Assembly: GCA_031362245.1 (NCBI GenBank)
Contig: JANLSD010000192.1
Coordinates: 9,474-73,473, forward strand
Direction of reading: 5' to 3'
Length of the DNA: 64,000 nt
From: JAAURS01 sp031362245
GTDB lineage: Bacteria; Cyanobacteriota; Cyanobacteriia; Thermosynechococcales; Thermosynechococcaceae
The position numbers and the translations under genes were made by a program. Below, one piece after another: positions 25,763-35,057 of this stretch. The notes under the pieces are model-generated. The model worked only from the letters and a program-made list of their open reading frames with translations, was not told where the DNA came from and ran no database searches. How positions within the stretch are numbered: position 1 is the first letter of the stretch; each line of letters begins with the position of its first letter.

Positions 25763-27967
25763 TTGACAACTCTTCGTAGCAAGCTTAGCAGAATCATTTT
25801 TAAGCCAGCTTTGTTTGTCTCTCTGATGGAGTCCAACATCTCTGCGCCTAGAGTAGAATCTCTGTTAAGCTCAAATTTGTCCTGTGATGATATTTGTCGG
25901 TTATTTCCGCGTCGGATTAAACGCTTGTTTTCTAGTCTTGACTTAAATCGCAAAGATCTATCATCTGTTAAAAATTTTGTTGACCATCAAGAATGGCCTG
26001 AAGCCTGTAAAGCACTGGTCAGTTTTTACCAATACAGTCATAGCATTGCCTGGCTACGCCAATATCCAGTTGAACGACGGAAGTCAATGGACGCTGGTCC
26101 TCTTAATGACCTATGCGCTCAATCCATTTTAAATGACACGTTTACGTTTCAGTTGACGACAGGGCGAGTGCCTCGGAGGTCTAACGGTTGGTTAGACTGG
26201 TGCGATTTAGGGCCGAATGGCGATCGCGAATGGGCCTGGTTCTTAAATCGTCACTATCACTTAGTCAAACTGCTAGAGGAATACACAGCAACAGGCCAGT
26301 TAAGCTATGTCGATTGCATCAACCAACATCTTACAGAATGGATTTTGTCTTGCCCATCTCTTACAACACCTAAAATATGGGCACAATGGCGAGGATTAGA
26401 GGTTGCTTATCGGATGCTTCACTGGCCCCGTATTTTTTATGGATTACAGCAAGTTGAGGCTTTGACTCCAGCAACTCGCATTCTCATGCTATCGAGCCTA
26501 CTCGATCATTCCTATTATTTGAGGCGTTTACATGATTGGGGCGACAACTGGGTTTATAGAGAAATGTATGGTTTGGCAACGTTGGCCATTTGTTGGCCTG
26601 AGTTTAAGTTTTCACAGCGCTGGCTCAACTATGCTGGCGATCGCCTTGCTCAATCTATGGAGGAGCAGATTTACCCTGATGGTGCCCATAAAGAACTCAC
26701 CAGTCACTACCATCGCATTGTCTTGAGAGACGCACAGGGGTTTGCAGACTTGCTCCATAACGCAGATTATCTTGTGCCAGCAAGCCTAAAGATTGGGTTA
26801 GAAAAGATGTGGAATTACTTAGCCTATACCCTGCGTCCCTCTGGTTTAAGCCTTTTAAATAATGATTCGGATCAAGAAAATCAACGGGACATTGTAAATC
26901 GAGCAGCAGTCACCTATGGCAGAGAAGACTGGCGCTACATTGCCAGTAATGGTCAAAAGGGCACAAAACCCGAAGGAGAAGCATCACATCTTTTCCCGTG
27001 GGCAGGCCATTTTGTGATGAGAAGCGGTTGGGATGCCAAAGCTCAATGGGCTTTTTTTGATATTGGCCCATTGGGCGTCAACTACCATGTTCATCAAGAC
27101 AAACTCCACCTCTCCGTTGGGTCCTATGGTCGAGATTTATTGGTGGACAGCGGTCGGTATAGCTATGTCAGGAACGATCTGTGGACTTATTTTAGAAGTT
27201 CTGCAAGTCACAACGTTATTTTAATTGATGGTCAAGGGCAAAAAGATGATACTAAACAGTTTTACAAACCCATACAGAATAACGTTGTAATCACACCCGA
27301 ACTAGATTTTGTGATCGGGACGGGCGATCGCATTTTTCGTCATATACAGGGCCATCCTGCTCACACCAGAGCCATTGCCTATTTACGCGGAGAATATTGG
27401 GTTGTCGTTGATCGAATTCAAACCGATAGACCTCGAAACATCGAAGTACTGTGGCATTTTCATCCAGACTGTACGGTCTCCCTCGAAGGAACAGATGTTG
27501 TGACTGAGGACGAAAATGTCGGCAACCTCCGAATTACAGCAGCAGCTGATATCCGTTGGCAAGTCAAGTGTACGAAAGGACAAGAAGAACCCAAACAAGG
27601 TTGGTGGAGCCGAGAATATGGACACATTTGTCCGAACTTTACTGCAGTGTACAAAGCCCGCATTTCAACCTCAGCCACCTTTGCATGGATACTCTTCCCA
27701 GCTCTAGGAATAGTCCCGAAGATCCACGTCACACCGATCTCTGACCTACAGGGATGGGTCAGATTAGTAATCGAAGTACCCAATCATCCACCCGATGAAG
27801 TGATTATTCAACTTGAAAATTCAGATCCTATAAAACTTGGTGACGGATTAGAATTCAAAGGCCACTGCGCTGTACTCCGCGATAGCAAACCCCCTCTCAT
27901 CGTCCAGGGAATATTGAGGCAGCAAGACGGAGAAATCATAGCGCAACACCCAGCAAAACACACTTAA
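25763..27967 (+). CDS. Heparinase II/III-family polysaccharide lyase-like protein
   Basis: The protein of up to 734 residues has an N-terminal alpha/alpha-toroid part (IAWLRQYPVERR, NGWLDWCDLGPNGDREWAWF, HDWGDNWVYREMYGLATLA, EQIYPDGAHKELTSHYHR). The heparinase II/III beta-sandwich follows, with FDIGPLGVNYHVHQDKLHLS, GRDLLVDSGRYSY and RSSASHNVILIDG. The family cleaves uronic-acid polysaccharides by beta-elimination; in biosynthetic loci it trims or edits the polymer. Cytosolic versus exported is unclear because no signal peptide is seen. The start is uncertain: TTG 25763 or ATG 25826 (MESNISAPRVESL). It sits between two paralogous GT4 genes. Confidence 0.9.
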   Translation: MTTLRSKLSRIIFKPALFVSLMESNISAPRVESLLSSNLSCDDICRLFPRRIKRLFSSLDLNRKDLSSVKNFVDHQEWPEACKALVSFYQYSHSIAWLRQYPVERRKSMDAGPLNDLCAQSILNDTFTFQLTTGRVPRRSNGWLDWCDLGPNGDREWAWFLNRHYHLVKLLEEYTATGQLSYVDCINQHLTEWILSCPSLTTPKIWAQWRGLEVAYRMLHWPRIFYGLQQVEALTPATRILMLSSLLDHSYYLRRLHDWGDNWVYREMYGLATLAICWPEFKFSQRWLNYAGDRLAQSMEEQIYPDGAHKELTSHYHRIVLRDAQGFADLLHNADYLVPASLKIGLEKMWNYLAYTLRPSGLSLLNNDSDQENQRDIVNRAAVTYGREDWRYIASNGQKGTKPEGEASHLFPWAGHFVMRSGWDAKAQWAFFDIGPLGVNYHVHQDKLHLSVGSYGRDLLVDSGRYSYVRNDLWTYFRSSASHNVILIDGQGQKDDTKQFYKPIQNNVVITPELDFVIGTGDRIFRHIQGHPAHTRAIAYLRGEYWVVVDRIQTDRPRNIEVLWHFHPDCTVSLEGTDVVTEDENVGNLRITAAADIRWQVKCTKGQEEPKQGWWSREYGHICPNFTAVYKARISTSATFAWILFPALGIVPKIHVTPISDLQGWVRLVIEVPNHPPDEVIIQLENSDPIKLGDGLEFKGHCAVLRDSKPPLIVQGILRQQDGEIIAQHPAKHT

Positions 27968-28027
27968 ATCCCAAATAACAACATAAACTTTTGTACGTCG
28001 CCGAGTAATCATTACAAGACACAACTC

Positions 28028-29173
28028 ATGGCTCACCTGCGCGTTGCTTTTCTTTTAACGGTTGCACCAGCTTATTGGCATCCATTACTTAGTGAAATGG
28101 CACGCCATGTGTCTCACCTACGGCTGTTTACCGCTGGTTGGTCTCATTATGCCAAAGGATTAGAGAATGCATTTGAGGTCGAAGTCGTTGGATCTCGAAA
28201 AGTGTTTAGCCGGAACCCTAAACAAAAAGGCTATGGGTCAGGGATCATGTATCTATCCCCCCTTATTTTGCAATCCTTAGGACGATTCCAACCCAATATT
28301 ATTTTTGCTGATGGCTTCTGCCTCTGGACTGCATTAGTCCTTCTATGTAAAACGTGGCGGCGATGGAAAGTCATCATTGTTTATGATGGGAGCTCACCCA
28401 ATGTTGACTTCCGAAACAACAAGCTTCGACTACACCTGCGCAGAAGCATGGCTAGACACGCAGACGGATGGATAACCAATACTCAGTCAGGACATGCGTA
28501 TCTAGTTGAAGTCCTAGGCGCACCCAATCAAAAAGTATCAGTGCAACCCTACTTGGTACCAGACTTAAGCACAATGTTAAAAGGAGAAATTCCTGATTTT
28601 CCATCCATAACACCTGCACAACCTATTTTTCTGATCATCGGCCAACTTATTCCAAGAAAAGGTGTAGCAGAGCTATTAGAAAGCTGTGCATTACTTTTGA
28701 ATGCAGGTCACAGCAACTTTAAGGTATGGATCATTGGAAAAGGCTGGCAAAAAAACGACCTAATCACTTTGGGTATTGAAAAAGGACTAGAATCTCAGCT
28801 TTGCTGGCTAGGGAACATAGAGTATCAACAGCTCGGGTACTTTTTAAGAAAAGCAGATATCTTTATATTTCCAACCCTTGAAGATGTCTGGGGTATGGCA
28901 GTTCCAGAAGCAATGATCTTCGGAAAACCAATTCTTTGTTCCAAGTGGGCTGGTTCAGCAGAGCTAGTCGTTGAGAGCGAAAATGGACACCATTTTGATC
29001 CTAATCAGCCTCAGCAGCTCGCGACACTAATGGAAGACTGTATTAATGCCCCAGAAAAAGTTTTCCAGATGGGGCTAAAGTCACAACAGATTATGGAAAA
29101 TTATAAAGTAAGAAAAGCAGCTATATTTTTGACAGAACTTGCGATAAACATAATAAAGCCTAAAACTCTTTAG
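28028..29173 (+). CDS. GT4-family glycosyltransferase (paralog of 24138-25313)
   Basis: The 381-residue enzyme starts at ATG 28028 (MAHLRVAFLLTVAPAYWHPL). Recognisable segments are TAGWSHYAKGLENAF, VIIVYDGSSPNVDFRNNK, FLIIGQLIPRKGVAELLES and PTLEDVWGMAVPEAMIFGKP with a D-x7-E acidic pair. It matches the leftward gene at 24138 along its whole length. It follows the lyase gene by 60 nt on the same strand, so both are probably co-transcribed. The stop codon lies inside a small convergent hairpin shared with the acyltransferase gene. Confidence 0.92.
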   Translation: MAHLRVAFLLTVAPAYWHPLLSEMARHVSHLRLFTAGWSHYAKGLENAFEVEVVGSRKVFSRNPKQKGYGSGIMYLSPLILQSLGRFQPNIIFADGFCLWTALVLLCKTWRRWKVIIVYDGSSPNVDFRNNKLRLHLRRSMARHADGWITNTQSGHAYLVEVLGAPNQKVSVQPYLVPDLSTMLKGEIPDFPSITPAQPIFLIIGQLIPRKGVAELLESCALLLNAGHSNFKVWIIGKGWQKNDLITLGIEKGLESQLCWLGNIEYQQLGYFLRKADIFIFPTLEDVWGMAVPEAMIFGKPILCSKWAGSAELVVESENGHHFDPNQPQQLATLMEDCINAPEKVFQMGLKSQQIMENYKVRKAAIFLTELAINIIKPKTL

Positions 29174-29190
29174 CCAGAAAAACGGCTAAA
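29169..29190. terminator. Short convergent hairpin TTTAGCC/GGCTAAA
   Basis: Perfect 7-bp arms at 29169-29175 and 29184-29190 surround an 8-nt loop. The TAG stop of the upstream glycosyltransferase is in the left arm. The position between converging genes suggests a weak bidirectional terminator; no T-run follows. Confidence 0.45.
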
Positions 29191-29208
29191 ACTACGCCAA
29201 TTCAAAAT

Positions 29209-30288
29209 TTAAGCGCCAAACATTATTTTTGAAACATTCTTTTTCTTCAGGAGAAAATGTGTCAAAATCCAGCTCATTAAATACGCAAAAACAACTGAAA
29301 AAGCAAGCATAAGAAAAGATGGATGCTTAAGATTCAATCCAAACCTACTGACAAAGCTCCACAAAATCTGAAAAATGGCAAAGTGCATCAAATATATTCC
29401 AAAAGAGCAGCGCCCCAAGCTAGATATGATTGAATTATTTTTAATATAGCTTGATAAAGCAATAGCTAAAGCAAGAGTAATATAACCTTTCAGTAATTCT
29501 TCCACAACCTTCGGTAAATTAAAGATTGGAAAAGCATTGACCACAGCAAAAAGAATAAGACAAACAAAAAAACCAGAAAGATTTAAATTCAGTAGCTTAT
29601 TTTTAATCATCAAACGACTAAAAATTAATGCCACAGCAATATAAGAAGAGCATCTTAGGAAAAATCCAAATAACTTAATTAAAAATTTTAGAATGTTTTG
29701 GTCAAATTCAACTGCATTAAAATGAAATCCTTTTGCAACCCAAGCCAGAAATAAATTTACATCTTCAAGATTCAAATAAAGATAATATTGGTTGGCAACT
29801 ATACAAAAAATTAGCAACAAACCTAGCAGAAACAAGTGAGGTTTGGAACGGATAAAAGATTCAGCAGCGACGACCAAAAGGATGCCAGCCGTTAAAAGTG
29901 GAATAAAATAGAGGTGAAATTCTGATTGGCCCAAAAATAGCAGTCCATACCAGTTATCTAACAACCCATTAATCTTATAAGGTGTTCTTTTAAGAAAAAA
30001 CTGAATTTTAATGCCAAGATAAAAAACACTCCAAAATGCGTAGGGAATTAATAGCCGAGAGAATCGATCAGTCCATCTAATTAACTGAACACTATTGCTT
30101 AACTTATCTACTAAAAGATAAAAAGATGTAGCCAAGAAAAAAGGCACTGCAAAAGCAGAAAAATTTAGCAAAAAAGACCAACCCTGAGGAGCAGTTTTAA
30201 TACCTTCGTCAGAGTGGAGAATTACAACAGCGAAAGCTGCAATCCCTCGAAACAGATCAATTCCATCTATTCTGCGAGTTGCATTCAT
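29209..30288 (-). CDS. Acyltransferase 3-family membrane protein
   Basis: The 359-residue protein has the acyltransferase 3 N-terminal signature (DLFRGIAAFAVVILHS, with the conserved His) and about ten membrane helices, such as FLFLGLLLIFCIVANQYYL-like and VFAYLMSWILTHFLL segments. The motif SFGIYLMHFAIFQILW near the C-terminus is typical. The family transfers acetyl, succinyl or other acyl groups to sugars across the membrane; the donor is unknown. Start ATG 30288 (MNATRRIDGIDL). It is the last gene of a leftward three-gene group with the glycosyltransferases at 30303 and 31580. Confidence 0.9.
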   Translation of the reverse strand: MNATRRIDGIDLFRGIAAFAVVILHSDEGIKTAPQGWSFLLNFSAFAVPFFLATSFYLLVDKLSNSVQLIRWTDRFSRLLIPYAFWSVFYLGIKIQFFLKRTPYKINGLLDNWYGLLFLGQSEFHLYFIPLLTAGILLVVAAESFIRSKPHLFLLGLLLIFCIVANQYYLYLNLEDVNLFLAWVAKGFHFNAVEFDQNILKFLIKLFGFFLRCSSYIAVALIFSRLMIKNKLLNLNLSGFFVCLILFAVVNAFPIFNLPKVVEELLKGYITLALAIALSSYIKNNSIISSLGRCSFGIYLMHFAIFQILWSFVSRFGLNLKHPSFLMLAFSVVFAYLMSWILTHFLLKKKNVSKIMFGA

Positions 30289-30302
30289 GAATTAAATCTC
30301 CA

Positions 30303-31526
30303 TTACATTGGCAATGACGCAAATTTGCTTTCAAAGAGAGATTGAAAGACACAAAAAACTTGAGCACTAGAGTGTATTTTTCTATAGCTTTCAAAATCTG
30401 GCTGCAATGAAGTTAAGGATATATCTAAGTCATTACAAAGATTATGAATTGCCTCACTACACTGATCTAAGCTTCCTTCTTCAATTGTCAGTCCCATCTG
30501 GAATTGATGCACTCTATTTCCAACACAAGAACCCGTAGTCGCAATAAGAGGCTTTTTGAAAACGGCTGCTTTCGTTAAAATATTACTACTATAAGGAAAA
30601 TTTTCATATGCTGCGAATAAGATATCGCATGTATTCACTAAAGCATTAAACTGAGGCTCATCAGGAATTAACTCAAAGTGAAAATAACAGTTTGACGGAT
30701 TTAATGCTCTGATTTTTTGAATATACTCAAGCTCTTCAGCTTGAAGCGTATAGTGAGATAGTTGCCCCACAAACGCAAAAAAATATTTTTCATTGCTAGG
30801 CTGTTGAGATGCCTTAAGCAAATTCAACAAACCTTTTCGTTTATTCAGTGATCCTAATAGACCAATAATCTTTCTTCCGTCCGCCTTCTTTTTGATATCT
30901 AAAGCAACAAAAAAATTAAAATCTGGGTTTGCTTCATCTGTAATATCTGGAAAAGTAATTACCTTCTTGTTCAGTTGTAATTGAAGCTTGGTAGTTTGCT
31001 CATTATCTAAGACACCTACACCTTGACAGTAAAAAGCTTTGAAAATTTGATGAAAATTAAAAAAATGATTATGGTTTATTTTCTGTGGCTCATCAAGTTT
31101 GGGCTGAAAACAAATTCCAAACCAGGGAAAAGGAAAAATAATATCGATAATTGAAGCAGGAATATAGCGACTAAGATAACTATCAACCCAGTTAAACAAT
31201 ACAAGATCTGGATGATGGTCAACCAGTTGAATGACCTGACGAATCGTTTTTTTAGCCTGGTACCAGCGGGATAGAGTGTTTAAGGGTTGTAAATTGAGAT
31301 TAAATAAACGCTTTGGTTGATTCTCAAGGATTGTAAGCGTTTTAAAGTTTTTAATTAGCTCGGGAGAATCATGTAATTGAGCAACAATCCAGTTATCCAA
31401 GTTTTCGGAATCAGCGCTACACGCCACGACCTGATAACCAAGTTCTAAAATAGCTTTACTAAAAAGCCTTAGATACATCAGGTGATGGCCACCTTGATAA
31501 GGATCGATAAGAACAACTGTCTTCAC
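30303..31526 (-). CDS. GT-B glycosyltransferase-like protein lacking E-x7-E
   Basis: The 407-residue protein starts at GTG 31526 (MKTVVLIDPYQGGHHLMYLR) and shares the GHH-containing N-terminus with the gene at 18832-20061. The C-terminal half has KIIGLLGSLNKRKGLLNLLK, YFFAFVGQLSHYTLQAEE and ILFAAYENFPYSSNILTKAA. The position of the catalytic-region acidic pair is replaced (ILTKAAVFKKPLI), just as in the 18832 paralog. Both probably form a distinct subgroup in which donor binding differs from standard GT4. The gap to the downstream acyltransferase is 14 nt, so they form one transcript. Confidence 0.85.
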   Translation of the reverse strand: MKTVVLIDPYQGGHHLMYLRLFSKAILELGYQVVACSADSENLDNWIVAQLHDSPELIKNFKTLTILENQPKRLFNLNLQPLNTLSRWYQAKKTIRQVIQLVDHHPDLVLFNWVDSYLSRYIPASIIDIIFPFPWFGICFQPKLDEPQKINHNHFFNFHQIFKAFYCQGVGVLDNEQTTKLQLQLNKKVITFPDITDEANPDFNFFVALDIKKKADGRKIIGLLGSLNKRKGLLNLLKASQQPSNEKYFFAFVGQLSHYTLQAEELEYIQKIRALNPSNCYFHFELIPDEPQFNALVNTCDILFAAYENFPYSSNILTKAAVFKKPLIATTGSCVGNRVHQFQMGLTIEEGSLDQCSEAIHNLCNDLDISLTSLQPDFESYRKIHSSAQVFCVFQSLFESKFASLPM

Positions 31527-31579
31527 GGATTACACTCATCCTAAATTAACGGTAAGACCTCAATCTCGGGTCATTCATC

Positions 31580-32683
31580 TCAATTGATGTTAAGGGTAGA
31601 CAAAAATCGTTGTGCGATTGGAATAGGGCTGTAATGCTGAAGAGCCCAATCTCTGCCAGCAGATGAAATCTTTTCCAGCAGGTCAGGATCACCTTCAATA
31701 CGGTCTACAGTATCTTGAAGATTCTCTAGATCTACTCCAACATAATGACGCCAGTTTTGAGGCATCTCAGGGAGCGCCGCGCCATACTTTTCAAGATCTA
31801 CGTGCAGCACCACCGAGCCTGCAGCCATTGCCTCCCAAAAACGCCAACTTTCCCAGTTCATAATTCGACGAGGGTGAGAATCAACCAATGTAATGATTTT
31901 ATTGATTGCCCGATCCCAAAGCTTAGACGGACCGAACGCATTTAGAGGCCAGGGATTGATCAATAAGCCCCCAAAACAGGCACAGGCACTTGAAAAGCGT
32001 AATCTTTTGTAGTATCCCGGATAATGTCGCCGATCTGTTTGTGTCCATTGCAGAAAATCATAGGGATCTGATGGAGGGCTTTTAGTCGCATCTACGGAAT
32101 TATCAACGGGCAAAATAGATTGCAGTTGAGGCAACAAGTTTTCTTGAATACATGTACGAATAGGGTGGTGGATTCTGAAATTAACCAATAGGCTAGGATT
32201 ACGTTCTGCAAATGGTGGAATCTCTGCCAACTCCCGAAGAATACGGTTAGACAAACCAAAAGCCCAAGGATAGAAATTCTTAGGATATTCAAATCTAGTG
32301 TTAAAGTGACACCTAAATATAAAGTCGAATGGTTTGAATTCAGGACGCCAAGCATGCTTAGCATCTGCTTCGCTTTCAAAGTAGACTGTGATATATTTTC
32401 GATGAGCGTGAAATAATCTATCAGGCATGGGACGACCGGATGTGAACCATGCTGTATGCATAACCACAACGGAACAATCGTCTGGGGTTATGGAAGGATT
32501 AAACCTAAATAAATAATCATTGTCTTCTATTCCAGATTTCCAAAAGTCTATGTTTGAGTAAAAGGGTATCCCAAGCGCCTTTAAGCCCTCTGCTAAAGAA
32601 ACGATGACGTGTTGGTAAACAGTCTCTTTTGAGTCAGGAATTCCAGGGGGACAGCAGTAGAAAAATATTGATATTTTTTCCAT
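31580..32683 (-). CDS. Glycosyltransferase-like protein (group 1-type C-terminal domain)
   Basis: The 367-residue protein starts at ATG 32683 (MEKISIFFYCCPPGIPDS). The N-terminal half (GIPFYSNIDFWKSG, VVMHTAWFTSGRPMPDR) is not one I can place. The C-terminal third resembles the group 1 donor domain (MNWESWRFWEAMAAGSVVLH, KISSAGRDWALQHYSP), as in glycosyltransferase family 1-like proteins of polysaccharide clusters. The acidic motif has an E-x5-E spacing rather than E-x7-E, so the assignment is tentative. It opens the leftward three-gene block; upstream is a 1.1-kb gap containing gene remnants. Confidence 0.7.
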   Translation of the reverse strand: MEKISIFFYCCPPGIPDSKETVYQHVIVSLAEGLKALGIPFYSNIDFWKSGIEDNDYLFRFNPSITPDDCSVVVMHTAWFTSGRPMPDRLFHAHRKYITVYFESEADAKHAWRPEFKPFDFIFRCHFNTRFEYPKNFYPWAFGLSNRILRELAEIPPFAERNPSLLVNFRIHHPIRTCIQENLLPQLQSILPVDNSVDATKSPPSDPYDFLQWTQTDRRHYPGYYKRLRFSSACACFGGLLINPWPLNAFGPSKLWDRAINKIITLVDSHPRRIMNWESWRFWEAMAAGSVVLHVDLEKYGAALPEMPQNWRHYVGVDLENLQDTVDRIEGDPDLLEKISSAGRDWALQHYSPIPIAQRFLSTLNIN

Positions 32684-33767
32684 TTAGAGTATTTTTTTAG
32701 ATAATTAATTCAGCATAGAAATTGACCATTTAATTCAAGACAATAATACAGAAATACTGCATAGAAAAAATTGTCAAGAAAAATATTAGACTGACCATAT
32801 ACTCATCTCATGCTTTGAAAAAGATCCCAGTAGTTTAACTGTTTTTGACACTGCTTAACGGCATAGCAACTATGGAGGATTTTTAAATTATAAGATACTT
32901 TCTAGAACTAAAAGCCTTAAAGAAAGAGCCGTAAGATTGAAACCCTTTAACTCTAGTCGAGAATAGGGTCTGAGGTGCATAGATTTTGTTCAGTAAAATC
33001 GCAGGTAGAAAAACGACCCATCGTTTTCCTGAAGGAATCTCACCATATTGGTTCTCCTATCCGTGTCGAGGCGTATGCTGAGTAAACCCAACCGAACCAC
33101 TCAAACAGTCATGGCGCTGACCTCTTATCAAGGATATTGTGAGTTTAAAGCATACTTAAAATCTTGAACAGTCAATATGGCTAGTGATTGTTTGTCCCTT
33201 CACAACGCGGCATCTGAGGCTAGTAAGGGTGGTGCAAGTATCTCAACCATTAAAAAGTTCAGAGCTATGATAAGCCGTTCATCATTTCCCAGCAATGATA
33301 TAGGGATTTCCGCCACCCTGTACTAGTGCTCCAAAATTAATTCACATTATATTAAAAAATGCTGAGAAAGACCTAAGATGGGATCTCTTAAGCTGCGTCG
33401 TCCTTCGTTACTGGCTTTTCGAAGTTCACATATTTAGCTATTGCACCAAAGGAAAAATCCTAATAAAGCCCTTAAAGGCAGTGATATTAGCTCAATCTCT
33501 ATAATCTTGGCGGATCGCTTACTCACCCAACTTGACTGGCTCTACTCGCAAGATTTACATTTGGAATTGCTGACATTGATCAGTAATCAATCCACATGTA
33601 AGATCTATTGCTAGGATAGTGAATACTACGTAAGTAAGGCTCCCATCTCCAGTACATATTAAGCTCGGGAAGTACTAAGTAGACAACATAACAGATTGTC
33701 GAATAGGGTAGAGGCGACAAGGCTCATTCCCAAAAAAAGACATTCAACGTGAGGAGATTAGATTGAT
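32684..33767. other. 1.1-kb gap with gene debris
   Basis: The region has mixed base composition and carries short decayed coding stretches. One at 33459-33590 resembles an HNH endonuclease and is listed separately. Another reading at about 32955-33085 contains VEKRPIVFLKES, weakly like the end of an IS1634-type transposase, but too short to call. The rest shows no gene. GAGGAGATTAG upstream of 33768 may be the ribosome site of the next gene. Confidence 0.5.
33459..33590 (+). pseudogene. HNH endonuclease remnant
   Basis: One reading frame gives PNKALKGSDISSISI and, soon after, LLTQL. I compared this from memory with the cyanobacterial HNH endonuclease segment around CNxxKGSDISSI...LTRLFNP. 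The HNH residues upstream and the C-terminal HFQLN part are missing or out of frame, so this is a degraded fragment. It may be kin to the larger HNH remnant at 63744-63863. Identity is by eye only. Confidence 0.45.
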
Positions 33768-34640
33768 ATGCCACAGTCTAGTGATATTTTAAATGCTTTA
33801 CGAGACTTACGATTTAGATTGAAGATGAGCACGCTAAACCTAGACAGATGTATCTTAGTTCATCAAATGGGTAAAGTTGGCTCGTCAACAATCATACAGT
33901 CATTAGAGGATCTGAATCTTAGAACTCCAGTTTTTCATACTCATATTTTAAATCCTCAGAGACTAGATCAAAAAATTACCTGGAAGATCGAAAAATCACG
34001 GGAAAAATTAAGTAAAAAAGAAGTCTTGCAAAATGGACATCTCAATATAAGCACCTATCTTATCAATGCTCTTCAGAAAGATTCAAAGAATCGGCACTGG
34101 AAAATAATAACTCTAGTTCGTGAACCAGTTGGTCGAAATATTTCAGCTTTTTTTCAAAATATTGATACTTATTACGACAATTTTGTTGAGCAGTACAACG
34201 AAGGCTTAATAAGCTTAAAAGAAATCGAAGAGAAATTTTTTAACGAATTCTCTCACAATGTGCCTCTTGACTGGCTAGACAAAGAAATTAAAGATGTATT
34301 TGGAATCGATATTTATAAAGAAAATTTTCCTTTGTCAGAGGGCTATAAAATCTACTCAAAGGGGAATAGATTTGAACTAATGATCATTAGGATGGAAGAC
34401 CTTAATCGCTGCCATAAAGATGCTTTTCGACAGTTTTTGGGGATCGAAAATTTTTCATTGTCTAAGAAGAATATAGCTTCAGATAAAATATATTCTGAAA
34501 TTTATAATTCTTTTTTAAGTACACTATCCATTCCAAGCTGGTATATCGACAAAATGTATTCCTCAAAATACTCTAAGCACTTTTATTCAGACATAGAGAT
34601 TGAACAGAATAAAACTAAGTGGTCAGGTCAAATCAAATAA
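33768..34640 (+). CDS. Sulfotransferase-like capsular polysaccharide synthesis protein
   Basis: The 290-residue protein starts at ATG 33768. It shows a P-loop-like phosphosulfate motif LVHQMGKVGSSTIIQSLE at about residue 35 and a second nucleotide segment IITLVREPVGRNISAFFQN near residue 117. The C-terminus PSWYIDKMYSSKYSKHFY resembles the putative capsular polysaccharide synthesis family that is distantly related to sulfotransferases. It lacks membrane segments. PAPS-dependent sulfation of a sugar is the likeliest role, given two classical sulfotransferase genes in the same locus. The gene is strongly AT-rich, like its neighbours, and stands alone between two gaps. Confidence 0.78.
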   Translation: MPQSSDILNALRDLRFRLKMSTLNLDRCILVHQMGKVGSSTIIQSLEDLNLRTPVFHTHILNPQRLDQKITWKIEKSREKLSKKEVLQNGHLNISTYLINALQKDSKNRHWKIITLVREPVGRNISAFFQNIDTYYDNFVEQYNEGLISLKEIEEKFFNEFSHNVPLDWLDKEIKDVFGIDIYKENFPLSEGYKIYSKGNRFELMIIRMEDLNRCHKDAFRQFLGIENFSLSKKNIASDKIYSEIYNSFLSTLSIPSWYIDKMYSSKYSKHFYSDIEIEQNKTKWSGQIK

Positions 34641-35057
34641 AATTATTATTATTCTAGAGTAATCATATCTAATTCCTCATTCAAGACAGGGATCGACGAA
34701 GTATATTACTCTGCCCAAACTATATTCTTATCTATTATTTTGAATTAGCGAATCAGGAAAGTACTAAGTTCTGAATATTTTGAATCGGAAAGACTTATAA
34801 TGTTTAATTAAGGTACAATTCTTGTCTAGTGTATATGCCAAGAACACTATGTAATTCATGAAATATGAGTCCTTGACAATATTGTTTTTTCTATAATTCT
34901 GTCAATAAAAATTTCTCGACGCAGTGCTTTGGATGCCCACTTCACCAAAAAGCTCAAAAAAGTATACGCGTTCAAATTAAATTAGCCCAATTTACATACT
35001 TAGTTATAGGCTGCCCATACAGAAGTAGTTCAAAGAAAATCACTTATTAAAATTCAA
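34641..35057. other. AT-rich intergenic gap
   Basis: About 420 bp between two rightward genes. It presumably contains the promoter for the ABC flippase gene. No open frame, hairpin or repeat that I would support was seen. Confidence 0.5.

Noticed and set aside
32955..33085. IS1634-type transposase end
   Set aside because: Only one short segment (VEKRPIVFLKES) is suggestive, too weak for a feature; kept only as part of the debris finding.
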